Part shown: one piece after another, positions 1 through 8,515 of the stretch
Position numbering within the stretch: the first letter of the stretch is position 1
Layout: each line of letters starts with the position of its first letter
NCBI GenBank assembly: GCA_027317105.1
Contig: DAHVFH010000081.1
Span: forward strand, 1-47,894
DNA: 47,894 nucleotides
DNA from: Cytophagales bacterium
GTDB taxonomy: Bacteria; Bacteroidota; Bacteroidia; Cytophagales; Cyclobacteriaceae
Direction of reading: 5' to 3'
Program-made: the position numbers and the translations under genes
Notes under the pieces: model-generated
What the model saw: only the letters and a program-made list of their open reading frames with translations
Told to the model about the DNA's origin: nothing
Database searches by the model: none

Positions 1-895
1 GGTCTATAGGGCCGTACACATCAACAACGGTCTCAGGTAAAATTTTGGTCATAAGTTGAGCCGCTTCCAATAAAACTTCGATGCCCTTTTCTGAGCTAAT
101 CCGGCCGACATAAACATAATTTTTTCTGCCTGCATTATTTAAATTCCTTTCCACAAACAAGGAAGTAGCCTGAGGAATGTGAACCACTTTATTTTCTTTC
201 ACCCCGTTCAGGATGAGCAATTTTTTGAACCACAGTGTTAACGAGATCACACTATCCGCATTTTCATTAATGGCTTCTAAGCTATTTACAATTTTCTGCG
301 GATGCGATAGGAATTTCTGCATCAGTGGTGTTGATCTCAGCCAGGTCTTCTCGAATAGCCAGGTAAAAAAATAGAGCGATCGTGCAAGGGCGAAGTTTTG
401 GAGCTTAAACCTTGAATGACTGGACAATAGAGAACAACTGGCACAACGGGTAGGAATGACCTTGCCGTCACAGGGTTTCAGTCCGCCAAAATGCAGTGTA
501 CCTGTGTGGCAGAAATATTGCGCAAGATGAAATGTGACGATTACTTTGATACCCACCTTTTTAGTTTCACTCAATAGGGGTATACTCATCCCCTCAAATC
601 CACCAAATTCATTAAAGTGCGCAACTTGAATCGCTCGAACCTGCAATTCGTTTATAAATGAACGCGCGACAAAACTATAATCAGCGTGTCCATTCACTTT
701 TGCTACGGCAGCAAATCGCACAATTGTTATTTGGCCTATTTTCTCTTCACAGGTATGGGCCTTGCCCCAATGAGGAACTATCCAAAAAACCTGATGGTCT
801 AAGGCAATGAGTGACTCTGCAAGTTGATGGCAATAGAGCTCAGTACCTCCCAGGTTTTCCGGGTATAAAAAATTGGTCGCTATGGCTATTCGCAT
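1..895 (-). CDS. GT4-family glycosyltransferase (C-terminus cut off by window edge)
   Basis: An open frame runs from an ATG at 895 to the left edge of the window, about 298 codons with no stop, so the C-terminus is missing. The start MRIAIATNFLYPENLGGTE is the typical GT-B N-terminal strand and glycine loop of GT4 enzymes. A small Cys cluster (KPCDG then RCASC) lies mid-protein, as in some polysaccharide-locus GT4 proteins. The second Rossmann domain begins near residue 255 with YVYVGRISSEKGIEVL, the nucleotide-sugar-binding half. It should transfer a sugar from an activated donor to the growing chain at the cytoplasmic face; donor and acceptor are unknown. The ATG lies one base after the stop of the GT2 gene upstream, so the two are co-transcribed. 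Confidence 0.88.
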   Translation of the reverse strand, partial: MRIAIATNFLYPENLGGTELYCHQLAESLIALDHQVFWIVPHWGKAHTCEEKIGQITIVRFAAVAKVNGHADYSFVARSFINELQVRAIQVAHFNEFGGFEGMSIPLLSETKKVGIKVIVTFHLAQYFCHTGTLHFGGLKPCDGKVIPTRCASCSLLSSHSRFKLQNFALARSLYFFTWLFEKTWLRSTPLMQKFLSHPQKIVNSLEAINENADSVISLTLWFKKLLILNGVKENKVVHIPQATSLFVERNLNNAGRKNYVYVGRISSEKGIEVLLEAAQLMTKILPETVVDVYGPID

Positions 896-896
896 T

Positions 897-1892
897 TCAA
901 TTGGTCAAGCCTTTGAGCATAAGTTTATAGCGGTAGTAAATGGGCACTTCTGCCTTGAGCCTGCTCACCAGAGCAAAGAATTGCCGAGTTGCCACTTGGT
1001 TCATAGTGTTGGATACAAGACAAGAACTGAAATAGCGATCCAATAAAATCCTTTTGAAAAGCCCGGGGTTAAAATACTGAGAGGTCAAATTGGCTTCATT
1101 TAAACTACAAATATAGTCGAGAATTTGATCTAGTTCGGCTTCAATGGCGCTATTCGGGTTCGCCATCCATTGTTCTATTATACCAGTAGTAGAAATACCT
1201 GGCGCTACCCGTTGCAATACCTGTTCCCGAAGTAGCTTACTTTTCACTACCTGCTCTACGCCATGCACCGCACAAACCGATGTCTTGCTTATTCTATATT
1301 TTAAGAGGGGCCTACCCACAGAGGCGAATGTACATTGATCCATCAACTTGATCCAAAGCTCATAATCCTCAACATATTTCCATTGCGGGTCATAATAAAA
1401 TAAACCTTTATCCAGCAATCTTCGGTGAAAGAAAACGGAAGGATGAACCAAGGGATTACCAAACAAGAGGTCAATGCGTATCTGCTCATGGTTCACTGGA
1501 TATCTACCTATTCCTTCTGCTTCTCCGAATTTTTGAATCCAGGAGCCAACAATATCGCAATCCAGACGCCTCGACAAGTCAAGTTGCGCTTCGAATCGTA
1601 CAGAAGTGCTAATGTCGTCAGCATCCATTCGCGCGACATATTTGCCTTTGGCGACCAACAAGCCCCTATTTAAAGTTGCGATCAGTCCTTGGTTCCCGGC
1701 ATTGCGCAATAAGCGAATGCGATCATCATTAAACGATTCGATCACAGATACAGTTTCATCCGTGGAACCATCATCAATAAGGATTAATTCGAAATTAGTA
1801 TAAGACTGTTTTAGAATGCTTCGAATCGCATCTCCTATAGTAGCCGAAGCATTATATGCGGGCAATACAACGGATATCAACGGCTCATTCAT
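897..1892 (-). CDS. GT2-family glycosyltransferase
   Basis: 331 residues. The N-terminal GT-A fold is clear: ISVVLPAYNASATIGDAI at residues 6-23, then LILIDDGSTDET for nucleotide binding, and the metal-binding DxD within ARMDADD near residue 90. The acceptor-side motif VEDYELWIKL follows near residue 175. The C-terminal 120 residues are less conserved and probably alpha-helical, without clear membrane spans. It is predicted to add one sugar to the surface polysaccharide from a nucleotide-sugar donor; specificity cannot be read from sequence. A 62-base gap separates it from the methyltransferase upstream and one base from the GT4 gene downstream. The ATG start is well placed just before the first beta strand. 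Confidence 0.9.
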   Translation of the reverse strand: MNEPLISVVLPAYNASATIGDAIRSILKQSYTNFELILIDDGSTDETVSVIESFNDDRIRLLRNAGNQGLIATLNRGLLVAKGKYVARMDADDISTSVRFEAQLDLSRRLDCDIVGSWIQKFGEAEGIGRYPVNHEQIRIDLLFGNPLVHPSVFFHRRLLDKGLFYYDPQWKYVEDYELWIKLMDQCTFASVGRPLLKYRISKTSVCAVHGVEQVVKSKLLREQVLQRVAPGISTTGIIEQWMANPNSAIEAELDQILDYICSLNEANLTSQYFNPGLFKRILLDRYFSSCLVSNTMNQVATRQFFALVSRLKAEVPIYYRYKLMLKGLTN

Positions 1893-1954
1893 CTTGCAAA
1901 TACGTGCGCAAAATTAAGGTAGAAAAAGCGGCAATCATGATTTGGGTGATCAGG

Positions 1955-2725
1955 TCAGAAGTTACTCCAGACACTATAACTTTCATCAGGGCTTACTAGT
2001 CGTGTTCCCCTTTTTTGATTGGTTTCTGAAATTTTATGGAATCCTGCACACCATTCAAAAGATTTGAGCACAACCTCGTCATTCAACTCTAGTGGCTCCG
2101 TAATGGTGGCAGGATGAAAATGCAGGTGAAAACGAAGTTTGCCCGATGGCTTCAATACCCGCCTTATTTCCTGGGCCGTTTGTGAAAAATCATCAACGTG
2201 ATCCAACGCATTCACCGAAATAATTGCGTCAAAGAAATCATCTGGGAAAGGCATTCGTTCGGAAAAGCCATATACAAATTTTGCCCGCGGCTCATAAATA
2301 TGGATCGGAAAGCCTGCCTCAAGATAGCGTGGTAAAAGCGGATCAAGACAGTATATAATTGAATTTGAAAATGCCAGTGCACTCGGATGTGGCCCAGACC
2401 CTATGTCCAAAACGGTCATCCCTTCAAAGGCAGATGGTGACAAGCCCAAATCTTCAATATACTTTTTATATTGATGTGCCTTTTGCCAGGTGAGTATAGC
2501 ACGATGAGCAACCGATGCCGCCTGAACTTTATCTCTCTCCAACGGGGAAGGTTCTTCGTACAGTTCTTTCAATTCTCCCATGTACCATGCGATATACCGG
2601 TTCATCTCATTTTTCCAAAAGTTGATTTCCGCCTTATACTTCTGCTGAAAATAAAATGGTAGGTTTTTCTTCCACAGTATTTCGATGCCTAATGCTCCAA
2701 ACAATTCTTTTATCAGTTGTTTCAT
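1955..2725 (-). CDS. class I SAM-dependent methyltransferase
   Basis: 256 residues. The SAM-binding motif I, VLDIGSGPHPS, is at residues 105-115, after about 100 residues of helical N-terminal extension. Later motifs (FPDDFFDAIISVNALDHVDD and VLKPSGKLRFHLHFHP) match the Methyltransf_11 pattern. In a polysaccharide locus the likely role is O-methylation of a sugar or of the chain end, but the acceptor is unknown. The gene ends 62 bases before the GT2 gene and starts 6 bases after the fucosyltransferase stop, so it belongs to the same transcript. A small-molecule role outside the glycan cannot be excluded. Confidence 0.85.
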   Translation of the reverse strand: MKQLIKELFGALGIEILWKKNLPFYFQQKYKAEINFWKNEMNRYIAWYMGELKELYEEPSPLERDKVQAASVAHRAILTWQKAHQYKKYIEDLGLSPSAFEGMTVLDIGSGPHPSALAFSNSIIYCLDPLLPRYLEAGFPIHIYEPRAKFVYGFSERMPFPDDFFDAIISVNALDHVDDFSQTAQEIRRVLKPSGKLRFHLHFHPATITEPLELNDEVVLKSFEWCAGFHKISETNQKRGTRLVSPDESYSVWSNF

Positions 2726-2731
2726 TTTTAT

Positions 2732-3604
2732 TTATAATTTTATCCACGCTTCTGGAGTAATCGCGGGCTTATCAAGCTGCGTTTGTTTATACCAGTTTTT
2801 TGGGCAAATCACAACTTTGTTCTCGTGGGAATTTAACCATGCCCCCCACCAACTGAAGCTGCTGTTGGCAATAATGTTATGCTGACAAATGCTCATCAAG
2901 TAAATTTCTGTAGCCGGTTCATTCGTAGTCACCACTTCGAAAGGGGCATCAATTTTGAAATTTTCATTTACCCAGAGAACATCATCAGAAAAAACAAAAA
3001 AATTAGCGTCAGCATTCCCCTTTTGCATAAGTCTCACGGCTGAATAGTAATATTCCAGCGAACAAGCTCCCAGCAAATCAAATGCATTTTTATTGGTAAC
3101 ATAGTCGCCTCTGCGGATGTGAAGGGCCACGGATTGTTTTTTGGCTTTTATCTTGCTATACCAGACGGATGCTGTATTTTGCAAAGGTTCTTTCAGGGCA
3201 AAATCAGAAAGTAGCACATCCCTTATTTCCCTAAAATAATCCTCACTTTGCCAATACCCGTTGAGATAGATATTCTTCTCATTTCCACTCAGCAATTGTG
3301 CCTTTCTTTCAATAATAATATGGTAATTGAATATCTTCCTATACAATATCCCCATCAATAGCTCACGTTTGTTTCGCGGAAATAACCGGAACCTCGATAT
3401 CTCTTGTTCAGACGCTGCCTGACAGTTTAGTTTATATGCGTTCAGGGAAAACTCCCTATAAGAGTAATCAGCATCATTCGGTCTGGTATCAAACTCAGTT
3501 AAATCCAAAAGCAAGTTATCATTGTATTTTAATGAAAGATACCTACCATAGGCATATTGAAACATTTGGTTGCCCAACCCGCCTTTTAGTTTTGTAATAA
3601 TCAT
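2732..3604 (-). CDS. GT11 alpha-1,2-fucosyltransferase
   Basis: 290 residues, the usual length for bacterial GT11 enzymes. It opens with KGGLGNQMFQYAYGRYL, the family signature, and carries the GDP-fucose-binding motif HIRRGDYV near residue 142. Near the C-terminus it has NSSFSWWGAWL, also diagnostic. GT11 enzymes move L-fucose from GDP-fucose, usually in alpha-1,2 linkage to a terminal galactose-type residue. A GDP-L-fucose synthase gene in the same locus (17344-18285) supports this donor. The linkage and acceptor are inferred from the family, not shown here. Spacing to neighbours is 6 bases on either side. Confidence 0.93.
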   Translation of the reverse strand: MIITKLKGGLGNQMFQYAYGRYLSLKYNDNLLLDLTEFDTRPNDADYSYREFSLNAYKLNCQAASEQEISRFRLFPRNKRELLMGILYRKIFNYHIIIERKAQLLSGNEKNIYLNGYWQSEDYFREIRDVLLSDFALKEPLQNTASVWYSKIKAKKQSVALHIRRGDYVTNKNAFDLLGACSLEYYYSAVRLMQKGNADANFFVFSDDVLWVNENFKIDAPFEVVTTNEPATEIYLMSICQHNIIANSSFSWWGAWLNSHENKVVICPKNWYKQTQLDKPAITPEAWIKL

Positions 3605-3610
3605 ACCAAC

Positions 3611-4342
3611 TTACCTTTCCCAAACATCTTTGCGAACAAAAATTGTATTTATGTTGGTGTCTGCATAAACTAAATACCCATTATCACTAAGGTAATTAAC
3701 CAGAAGGGTATTTTTCTTACCTCTCCCTGATGTAGAGAATGAAATAGTTTCGACACAAATAACCATTGGAAAATTATTTTGAAAATCAATTTCCCTAATA
3801 ATTAGCTCATCAACACCCTCTGCATCCAGGCTAAGAAAATCGGGAAACTTACCATCCGAGTACTCATCAATTATGTTTTTTAAGGTTGTAACGTTGATTT
3901 TTTGAATCTTTTCAATTTTATAATCGCCTTCCTTGACGTATCTTTCTGCCTCTTCCTTAGAGAAAGTATTAAGAGTAGAGCTGGATATAAGATAAAAGTC
4001 CAATTCTCCAATTTGATTACTTACTCCAACGTTTAAATTTATATCAAATTTCCTGTGATTATTGATGTTAACAAAAAGATTAGGGTCCGGCTCAATATTA
4101 ATTCCTCTGCTTCCATTCAGGTAAAATAAAGCGGTGTTACTTAAATAGTATGGATGATGTGCTCCAATATCAAGATATGTAGGCTTTTGGTTTCCCAATG
4201 CATCAAAAATATATTTTACAATTAAATCCTCACCAGCTTGAGAATAACTCGCTTTCATGTGCTTGGAAAATACCCCTGGATCATCAAATTTTAAAATTTG
4301 ATATCCAAACCTGTTTGCCAAATAGTGTATATATTTTTTCAC
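3611..4342 (-). CDS. FkbM-family methyltransferase
   Basis: 243 residues with a GTG start 9 bases after the upstream stop; no in-frame ATG precedes residue 29, and the GTG keeps a plausible N-terminus. SAM-binding motif I is YLDIGAHHPYYLSNT near residues 56-70, followed by the acidic GINIEPDPNLF. The FkbM hallmark FLSLDAEGVDELIIREID lies in the C-terminal half. The family O-methylates hydroxyls on polyketides and sugars. In this cluster it probably methylates a glycan hydroxyl; the target is unknown. Base composition is visibly more AT-rich than in rfbG or wzt in the same operon. Confidence 0.88.
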   Translation of the reverse strand: MKKYIHYLANRFGYQILKFDDPGVFSKHMKASYSQAGEDLIVKYIFDALGNQKPTYLDIGAHHPYYLSNTALFYLNGSRGINIEPDPNLFVNINNHRKFDINLNVGVSNQIGELDFYLISSSTLNTFSKEEAERYVKEGDYKIEKIQKINVTTLKNIIDEYSDGKFPDFLSLDAEGVDELIIREIDFQNNFPMVICVETISFSTSGRGKKNTLLVNYLSDNGYLVYADTNINTIFVRKDVWER

Positions 4343-4351
4343 GTTATTTTT

Positions 4352-5242
4352 TTACGCCATGAATTTTGAAGCTACCGTAACTCTGATTTTTTTTAGAGCA
4401 TTATTTATCAAGTAAGCAATTAGTCTAAGCTTAAGTATAATATAAGCAAGCCAATAGTATTTTGTCCCAATTAGTTGGTCTCGCATATTCTGGCTATACA
4501 CAGAAAATATTTTAGGATCTGCCCATTTGTTATGTTTTTCAAAGTCTATAAAATAAGGGGTCTCTGCTGGGGCCTTATAATCTGCATTTCTTTTCTTCAA
4601 CAAAACTTTTGCCGATATTAAAATCCCGTTGGCCTCAATGATAGAAAGCAAATTTAAAATCATATCAGCCCCCCAGACGTTAAAATCAATTCTATCTACA
4701 ACACGTTCGATGACCTCCTTCTTATAGATACTATAGATCAGGTTTGCTTTTCCGTTAAATTCATGGTCAAATAAATACCGCAATGTGTTAATGTAAGAAG
4801 CTTTGCCAGAAAATTTCGAAAAAGACGGAACCTCCCTATATTTACGTCCGTAATAGTCAATTGCCTCAATATCGGTCATAGCCATCTTAATTGTTGTATC
4901 TTTCAATAACAATGACATACACTCCTCAATAAATTCCTTATCATAGACGTCATCATCTGCAGCCCACATAAAATACTCTCCCTTTGCCTTGCTAAGAACA
5001 AATCTGAAATTGTTGGCAGCTCCAATATTTTCTTTCTGAATGAACGAGACAATTCTCTTATCCTTTTGTACATGCTCATCAATGACGCTGATTACCTCCA
5101 AATTGTCTGAGCAATTGTCGGATATAATAATCTCAATATTGGTATAGCTTTGACTTCTCATTTTTACCAATGAAAGGCTGAGCAACTCTGGCCTGTTGAA
5201 TGTTGGCATTCCAACACTAACAAGTGGCAATCTATGTTCCAT
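4352..5242 (-). CDS. GT2-family glycosyltransferase
   Basis: 296 residues. The GT-A core shows VSVGMPTFNRPELLSLSL at the N-terminus, IIISDNCSDN for nucleotide binding and WAADDDVYD as the metal-binding DxD region near residue 95. The C-terminal part carries a hydrophobic, lysine-rich segment (residues about 255-290) that could associate with the membrane. It should transfer one sugar during repeat-unit or chain assembly. It starts on the base next to the CmcI-like gene's stop, indicating translational coupling. Donor and acceptor cannot be assigned. Confidence 0.9.
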   Translation of the reverse strand: MEHRLPLVSVGMPTFNRPELLSLSLVKMRSQSYTNIEIIISDNCSDNLEVISVIDEHVQKDKRIVSFIQKENIGAANNFRFVLSKAKGEYFMWAADDDVYDKEFIEECMSLLLKDTTIKMAMTDIEAIDYYGRKYREVPSFSKFSGKASYINTLRYLFDHEFNGKANLIYSIYKKEVIERVVDRIDFNVWGADMILNLLSIIEANGILISAKVLLKKRNADYKAPAETPYFIDFEKHNKWADPKIFSVYSQNMRDQLIGTKYYWLAYIILKLRLIAYLINNALKKIRVTVASKFMA

Positions 5243-5977
5243 TTATTTTACTCTTTTTAAATAACCGTCAGGCGCGACAGTGACCAATAATTTGTTTTGC
5301 CTAGAGTCAATTTCAAAGTTTTTGTTTCCTTTTAAAAATTCACGAACTGCGGTTTTGGGGTTATTACCTTTTCCCCAAGGGCGATCTTTCCAATCATAGT
5401 CAATCGGCATTTCTTCAATGATTGTGTCAAAAACAACACAGTAACTACCCACGCTCACTAGTGACGTATATAAATTGAGCTCTTCAATGACATGTTGATG
5501 CGTATGATTTGAGTCGAGACAAACTAAAATTCTCTTTCGGCTTGCGGCCACTTCATTTACCTTCTTCATAACCTCCGGATCAATGGAAGATCCCTCGATC
5601 AATCTAATTCGTTTGTACATTGCATGTGATTCTATTAAGTCCCGGTTATACTTACGGATATCCACATCAATGCCAACAACAATGCCATCACCACCAATCA
5701 GTTCAAGTAATGAAGCATAATAAATAATTGATCCGCCATGTGCAACGCCAGTTTCAATTACAAGATCTGGCTTTACTTCCCAAATTATTTCTTGCATAGC
5801 AATCATATCCTGGGGGTAAGCGATAATAGGCCTTCCCAGCCATGAAAAATTATAAGAATATTTGAAGGGAGCTGTTAAATTAACAAAGGCAACTCCTGCC
5901 TTCTGCAAAGCTTCTGAGTTACTAATTTCTATAACGTTTTTCTCCCTTTGATCTTGGAACTTCTCAACTTCATTCAT
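5243..5977 (-). CDS. CmcI-type (cephalosporin hydroxylase family) methyltransferase
   Basis: 244 residues. The SAM-binding region is LVIETGVAHGGSIIYYA at residues 72-88, followed by VVGIDVDIRKYNRD. The later ILVCLDSNHTHQHVIEEL is typical of the CmcI family. These proteins are often annotated as cephalosporin hydroxylase, but in glycan loci they are best read as SAM-dependent O-methyltransferases. The acceptor is unknown. The gene ends directly against the GT2 start and begins 2 bases after the preceding methyltransferase stop, so the three genes are tightly coupled. Confidence 0.85.
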   Translation of the reverse strand: MNEVEKFQDQREKNVIEISNSEALQKAGVAFVNLTAPFKYSYNFSWLGRPIIAYPQDMIAMQEIIWEVKPDLVIETGVAHGGSIIYYASLLELIGGDGIVVGIDVDIRKYNRDLIESHAMYKRIRLIEGSSIDPEVMKKVNEVAASRKRILVCLDSNHTHQHVIEELNLYTSLVSVGSYCVVFDTIIEEMPIDYDWKDRPWGKGNNPKTAVREFLKGNKNFEIDSRQNKLLVTVAPDGYLKRVK

Positions 5978-5979
5978 AC

Positions 5980-6771
5980 TTATTTCTTTAAAATTGCGAG
6001 CCTTATAGGGCTGTATTTTCCAATAATTGGCAAATCAATGGATACTTTATGGATATCATGATTATAATCAGGTTGAGAGCCTTGCAGTTTGCACATTGCT
6101 GAATAAATAATTCGGGTAGCATAATAGTATGCGCTAGAAAATTCAACAAAATCAACATCTGAGAACCATTTGGTTGTGTATTTCAAATACTCATCCTCAT
6201 TAAAAAAACGGTTGTGCCACCTTATGGAGATTGGATCAAGCCCCATCTTTTCTCTTGCTTCATTTAAATTATTTTGGCCCTCTACAAAATTTTCAACTGC
6301 AAGATAATATCCCCCAGGTTTTAGCAATGAACATATTTTTGATATCGTTTCATATTGAATTTCGCTTTTTTCTAAATTAATTAAGCAGCGATCACTTAAA
6401 ATAAAATCAAATGATTCGCCCTCGAAATACTGTTGAATATTTGTTGCGTCAGCTACTTTAAAGTCAACATTTGCCAATGTCTTGTTATCAGATGTCAAAT
6501 TCATTTGTGCATTAGCAATCATGTTTTCAGAATAATCAATGCCAATAAAATAGCTTTCAGGGAAAGAATTGGCAATGTTTAATGTTGTATAGCCATCACC
6601 GCAACCAACATCAAGTATTCTGTTGTTCTTTTGAATACCAAGCTTTCGAAGGGTTTCAGTGAAAGTTCTTATTTCAAGTTCCCTTAAATAGATATCATTG
6701 GTAGTTCCGGTTACTACTTTTTGATTTTGGGTGGCTCGCTCATCCCAATAGTTTTTAATTTTATTATCCAT
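5980..6771 (-). CDS. class I SAM-dependent methyltransferase
   Basis: 263 residues. Motif I, ILDVGCGDGYTTLNIA, is at residues 52-67; FIGIDYSENMIANA supplies the acidic residue that binds the ribose, and FDFILSDRCLINLE with LLKPGGYYLAVEN complete the Methyltransf_25/11 pattern. The C-terminal 90 residues probably form the acceptor cap. The neighbouring aminotransferase and acyltransferase suggest a sugar-modifying role, for example N- or O-methylation, but this is inference. It starts 18 bases after the PglD-like gene. Confidence 0.86.
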   Translation of the reverse strand: MDNKIKNYWDERATQNQKVVTGTTNDIYLRELEIRTFTETLRKLGIQKNNRILDVGCGDGYTTLNIANSFPESYFIGIDYSENMIANAQMNLTSDNKTLANVDFKVADATNIQQYFEGESFDFILSDRCLINLEKSEIQYETISKICSLLKPGGYYLAVENFVEGQNNLNEAREKMGLDPISIRWHNRFFNEDEYLKYTTKWFSDVDFVEFSSAYYYATRIIYSAMCKLQGSQPDYNHDIHKVSIDLPIIGKYSPIRLAILKK

Positions 6772-6789
6772 TCGTTAATTATATTTCAT

Positions 6790-7377
6790 CTAAGATACTA
6801 CACAACCCGATTTAAATTGCAACGCGTTTTCTACAATTGATTTAGACTCAATTATGCACTTAATCCCAAACCTATTCCCATACCCAATTTTAACTTTTGC
6901 TCCAACCGTAACATTTGTAGCGAAATAATTATGGCTACCAATGATAGAATCATGTTGTATTGAACATTGGTTTAATATATAATTATTGTTGCCAAGTGTC
7001 ACGTTGTTACCTATGTAAGAGTCATTTAGTATTACATTCCCCTTTCCCAACCTGACATTAATCCCAAGTCTGACTGAATCATCAATCACGTTGATTAATG
7101 GGATATTGTTTGATAGTAATAAATCGAAAAGGCGCTTCCGTTCCAAAAGATCTCCACCAATTGCAATAATGGCATCGTCAAATTCTTTATTAGCCCATTT
7201 TTTGAGTATGTCTTCAGTCGATCCAGTAACCGATACACCATGAATTTCATAGCCTAATGCATCCGCATCCTTATCGAGAATAAACAAAGAACTCAAACTG
7301 CGATGATTTCTCAAGGCTTCAATAATTTGACAAGCTCCACCACCTAAAGCACTGCCGATAATTGCAAGTCGCTTCAT
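6790..7377 (-). CDS. PglD/NeuD-like sugar N- or O-acyltransferase, left-handed beta-helix
   Basis: 195 residues from the ATG at 7377; a TTG one codon earlier is possible but the ATG forms a TGATG junction with the aminotransferase stop. The N-terminal half is a Rossmann-like nucleotide-sugar-binding domain (LAIIGSALGGGACQII). The second half has hexapeptide repeats (residues about 100-190). His142 in IQHDSIIGSHN matches the general-base histidine of PglD. PglD-type enzymes acetylate the 4-amino group of nucleotide-linked 4-amino-4,6-dideoxy sugars using acetyl-CoA. The partner aminotransferase immediately upstream provides such a substrate, so N-acylation is the best prediction; the acyl donor is not shown. 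Confidence 0.87.
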   Translation of the reverse strand: MKRLAIIGSALGGGACQIIEALRNHRSLSSLFILDKDADALGYEIHGVSVTGSTEDILKKWANKEFDDAIIAIGGDLLERKRLFDLLLSNNIPLINVIDDSVRLGINVRLGKGNVILNDSYIGNNVTLGNNNYILNQCSIQHDSIIGSHNYFATNVTVGAKVKIGYGNRFGIKCIIESKSIVENALQFKSGCVVS

Positions 7378-8498
7378 CAACTTTTTGTAATAAATTGAAG
7401 TATTTTTTCGCTCACAAAATTTACATCTTCTCTTTTCATATCATAAAATGAAGGAAGGTTTATAGCACGTTCATAAATATCGTACGAAACCCCGTTTGAT
7501 CTATTTGATTCAAACATTGGCAAAGAAGACAAGGGATAAAAAAAAGGTCTCGAATCAATATTGGATTGCTTGAGAAATTCAAAAAGCCGCTCTCTGTTAA
7601 TGTTAATGTCTTTGCTAAAAACAATTGTCGGCATCCAGTAACTGTTGAATGTATCTTTGAATTCGGGGTTCATTGAAAATTTTTCAGTGTCATTGAATTG
7701 TGATTTATACCAGGTAAAGATTAGCCTTTTCTTTTCAATTAGCTCATGTGCACGCTCAATCTGGGCGCAGCCCATCGCTGCCTGCAGGTTGCTTATTTTG
7801 TACTTATAACCATACTCCCCCATCCAAAACATTTTTCCAATCTTAGGATTTCGCCCATGGTCATTTAGAATTTTGGCGCGCTCAAGAACATCTTCCCGAT
7901 TTGTCACCAACATACCCCCTTCACCAGAGGAAATTGTTTTGGTGCCATGAAAAGAGAAAACACCTGCATCGCCAATACTGCCAGCTTTTTTTCCATTATA
8001 CTCCGATCCTAATGCCTCTGCGGCATCTTCTAACACAACAAGGCTATTCTTCGTTGCGATTTGCATAATGGCGTCCATTTCGCACAAATTACCATAAACA
8101 TGAACGGGAATTATGACCTTTGTTTTGGGACTTATCGCTTCTTCAATTTTTGAAGGGTCAATACACCAGGTGTTGGGCAATACATCAACAAAAACTGGTT
8201 TTGCCCCGATGTATAAGATTGGCTCTACCGTAGCGATCCATGTTATCTCTGGAACAATAACTTCATCCCCTTCCTTAACACCAAGCGCCAATAGCGCCAG
8301 ATGGATAGCACCTGTACAACTTGACGTAGCCAAAGCAAATTTTGAATTTTGATAAGTCGCAAACTCCCTTTCAAATCGGTAGATATAATCATAACATTTA
8401 CTTCCCCACCCATTAGCAACGGCATCATTGACATATTCAATCTCTAAGGCAGTTATTGATGGCTTTGTGATCGGTATTTTTTCAGTGGCAACTCTCAT
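7377..8498 (-). CDS. DegT/DnrJ/EryC1/StrS aminotransferase, perosamine-synthase-like
   Basis: 373 residues, standard for the family. PLP-binding features are visible: the Schiff-base Lys187 in FHGTKTISSGEGGM, and Asp158 in LEDAAEALGSE that pairs with the pyridine nitrogen. The C-terminal NIDSRPFFYPLSSLPMFE resembles the GDP-perosamine synthase (RfbE/Per) subgroup. The reaction is transfer of an amino group from glutamate to a 4-keto-6-deoxy nucleotide sugar. The substrate may be GDP-4-keto-6-deoxymannose, which is also the precursor of the GDP-fucose made by the Fcl in this locus, or the CDP-4-keto sugar made by the adjacent genes. It overlaps the acyltransferase by one base. Confidence 0.9.
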   Translation of the reverse strand: MRVATEKIPITKPSITALEIEYVNDAVANGWGSKCYDYIYRFEREFATYQNSKFALATSSCTGAIHLALLALGVKEGDEVIVPEITWIATVEPILYIGAKPVFVDVLPNTWCIDPSKIEEAISPKTKVIIPVHVYGNLCEMDAIMQIATKNSLVVLEDAAEALGSEYNGKKAGSIGDAGVFSFHGTKTISSGEGGMLVTNREDVLERAKILNDHGRNPKIGKMFWMGEYGYKYKISNLQAAMGCAQIERAHELIEKKRLIFTWYKSQFNDTEKFSMNPEFKDTFNSYWMPTIVFSKDININRERLFEFLKQSNIDSRPFFYPLSSLPMFESNRSNGVSYDIYERAINLPSFYDMKREDVNFVSEKILQFITKS

Positions 8499-8515
8499 CT
8501 AGGCTTATTCAACTA

